This document shows, piece after piece, positions 5,204-5,352 of a stretch of DNA of 5,352 nt. The notes under the pieces are model-generated. The model saw only the letters and a program-made list of their open reading frames with translations, was not told the DNA's origin and searched no databases. A program made the position numbers and the translations under genes. This DNA comes from JBKBMT01 sp046295655. Its GTDB lineage: Bacteria; Pseudomonadota; Alphaproteobacteria; Rhodobacterales; Rhodobacteraceae. How positions within the stretch are numbered: position 1 is the first letter of the stretch; the number at the start of each line of letters is the position of its first letter. Where the stretch lies: the NCBI GenBank assembly GCA_046295655.1, contig JBKBMT010000116.1:1-5352 (forward strand), written 5' to 3'.

Positions 5204-5352
5204 TCAGCCCAGCATCAGCCCGGCGATCACCAGCCCGAGCCCGATTGCCGACACGCCCAGCGCGCCGAGGTTCCAGACCACGACCCGCTGCAGCTCGGCC
5301 CGCAGTTCGGCATCGGGCAGGCCGGACCTGCGCGCCCGTGCCACCCGTATCC
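5204..5352 (-). CDS. 3' end of a gene for a protein with a C-terminal membrane helix (partial)
   Basis: Only the last 48 codons are in the window, and the gene runs off the right edge. The visible part begins with a basic stretch (R-V-A-R-A-R-R), then an amphipathic segment with E and R, then a hydrophobic stretch of about 22 residues rich in Gly, Leu and Ile that ends at the stop. This looks like a C-terminal transmembrane helix with the basic side cytoplasmic. It faces the FadJ-like gene, with only 8 bases between the two stops and no terminator hairpin visible there. I do not recognise the family. An in-frame GTG near the edge cannot be excluded as a start of a very small membrane protein. 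Confidence 0.55.
   Translation of the reverse strand, partial: IRVARARRSGLPDAELRAELQRVVVWNLGALGVSAIGLGLVIAGLMLG

Overview
The window is GC-rich with strongly G/C-biased third codon positions. Its gene content points to an alphaproteobacterium, most likely in the Rhodobacteraceae. The clues are a split Blh/persulfide-dioxygenase module with half-size YeeE permeases, a 105-aa DksA-like protein and a Rhodobacterales-style FadJ-like fusion protein. The taxonomic placement is inference from gene families only.

Layout. (1) Positions 1-128 hold no gene I can support. (2) Positions 129-2376, minus strand, form a compact four-gene sulfur operon. In transcription order it encodes a Blh/ETHE1-type metallo-beta-lactamase (probable persulfide dioxygenase), two half-length YeeE/YedE permease subunits whose genes overlap by one base, and a DUF442 (TIGR01244) rhodanese-like sulfurtransferase. 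A strong stem-loop lies between the dioxygenase and the first permease gene. (3) Positions 2377-2523 are a divergent regulatory region. It holds a good sigma70-like promoter for the sulfur operon with a palindrome over its -35, and a perfect FNR-type dyad (TTGAC-N4-GTCAA). The dyad is placed exactly as in a class II activated promoter for the rightward genes. (4) Positions 2524-3060, plus strand, encode a 105-aa DksA-like RNA polymerase regulator with the tip motif and zinc cysteines intact, followed by an unrecognised acidic 62-aa protein. (5) Positions 3135-5195, plus strand, encode a 686-aa FadJ-like enoyl-CoA hydratase / 3-hydroxyacyl-CoA dehydrogenase fusion. (6) Positions 5204-5352, minus strand, are the 3' end of a gene for a protein with a C-terminal membrane helix.

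How the genes work together. The minus-strand operon looks like a complete sulfane-sulfur module: permease pair for uptake or efflux of a sulfur species, sulfurtransferase, and oxidation of persulfide to sulfite. It corresponds to the BigR/SqrR-controlled blh-type operons of other proteobacteria, but the Blh sulfurtransferase and dioxygenase domains are separate genes at opposite ends of the operon. No BigR/SqrR gene is in the window. The shared region suggests that redox or oxygen state may be coupled to both sulfur detoxification and the DksA-like regulator.

The most unusual observation is in the FadJ-like protein. Its hydratase half keeps both catalytic glutamates. Its dehydrogenase half keeps the nucleotide-binding glycines but has lost the catalytic His, Asn and Ser and the surrounding signatures, so it may be a pseudo-dehydrogenase or a changed enzyme.
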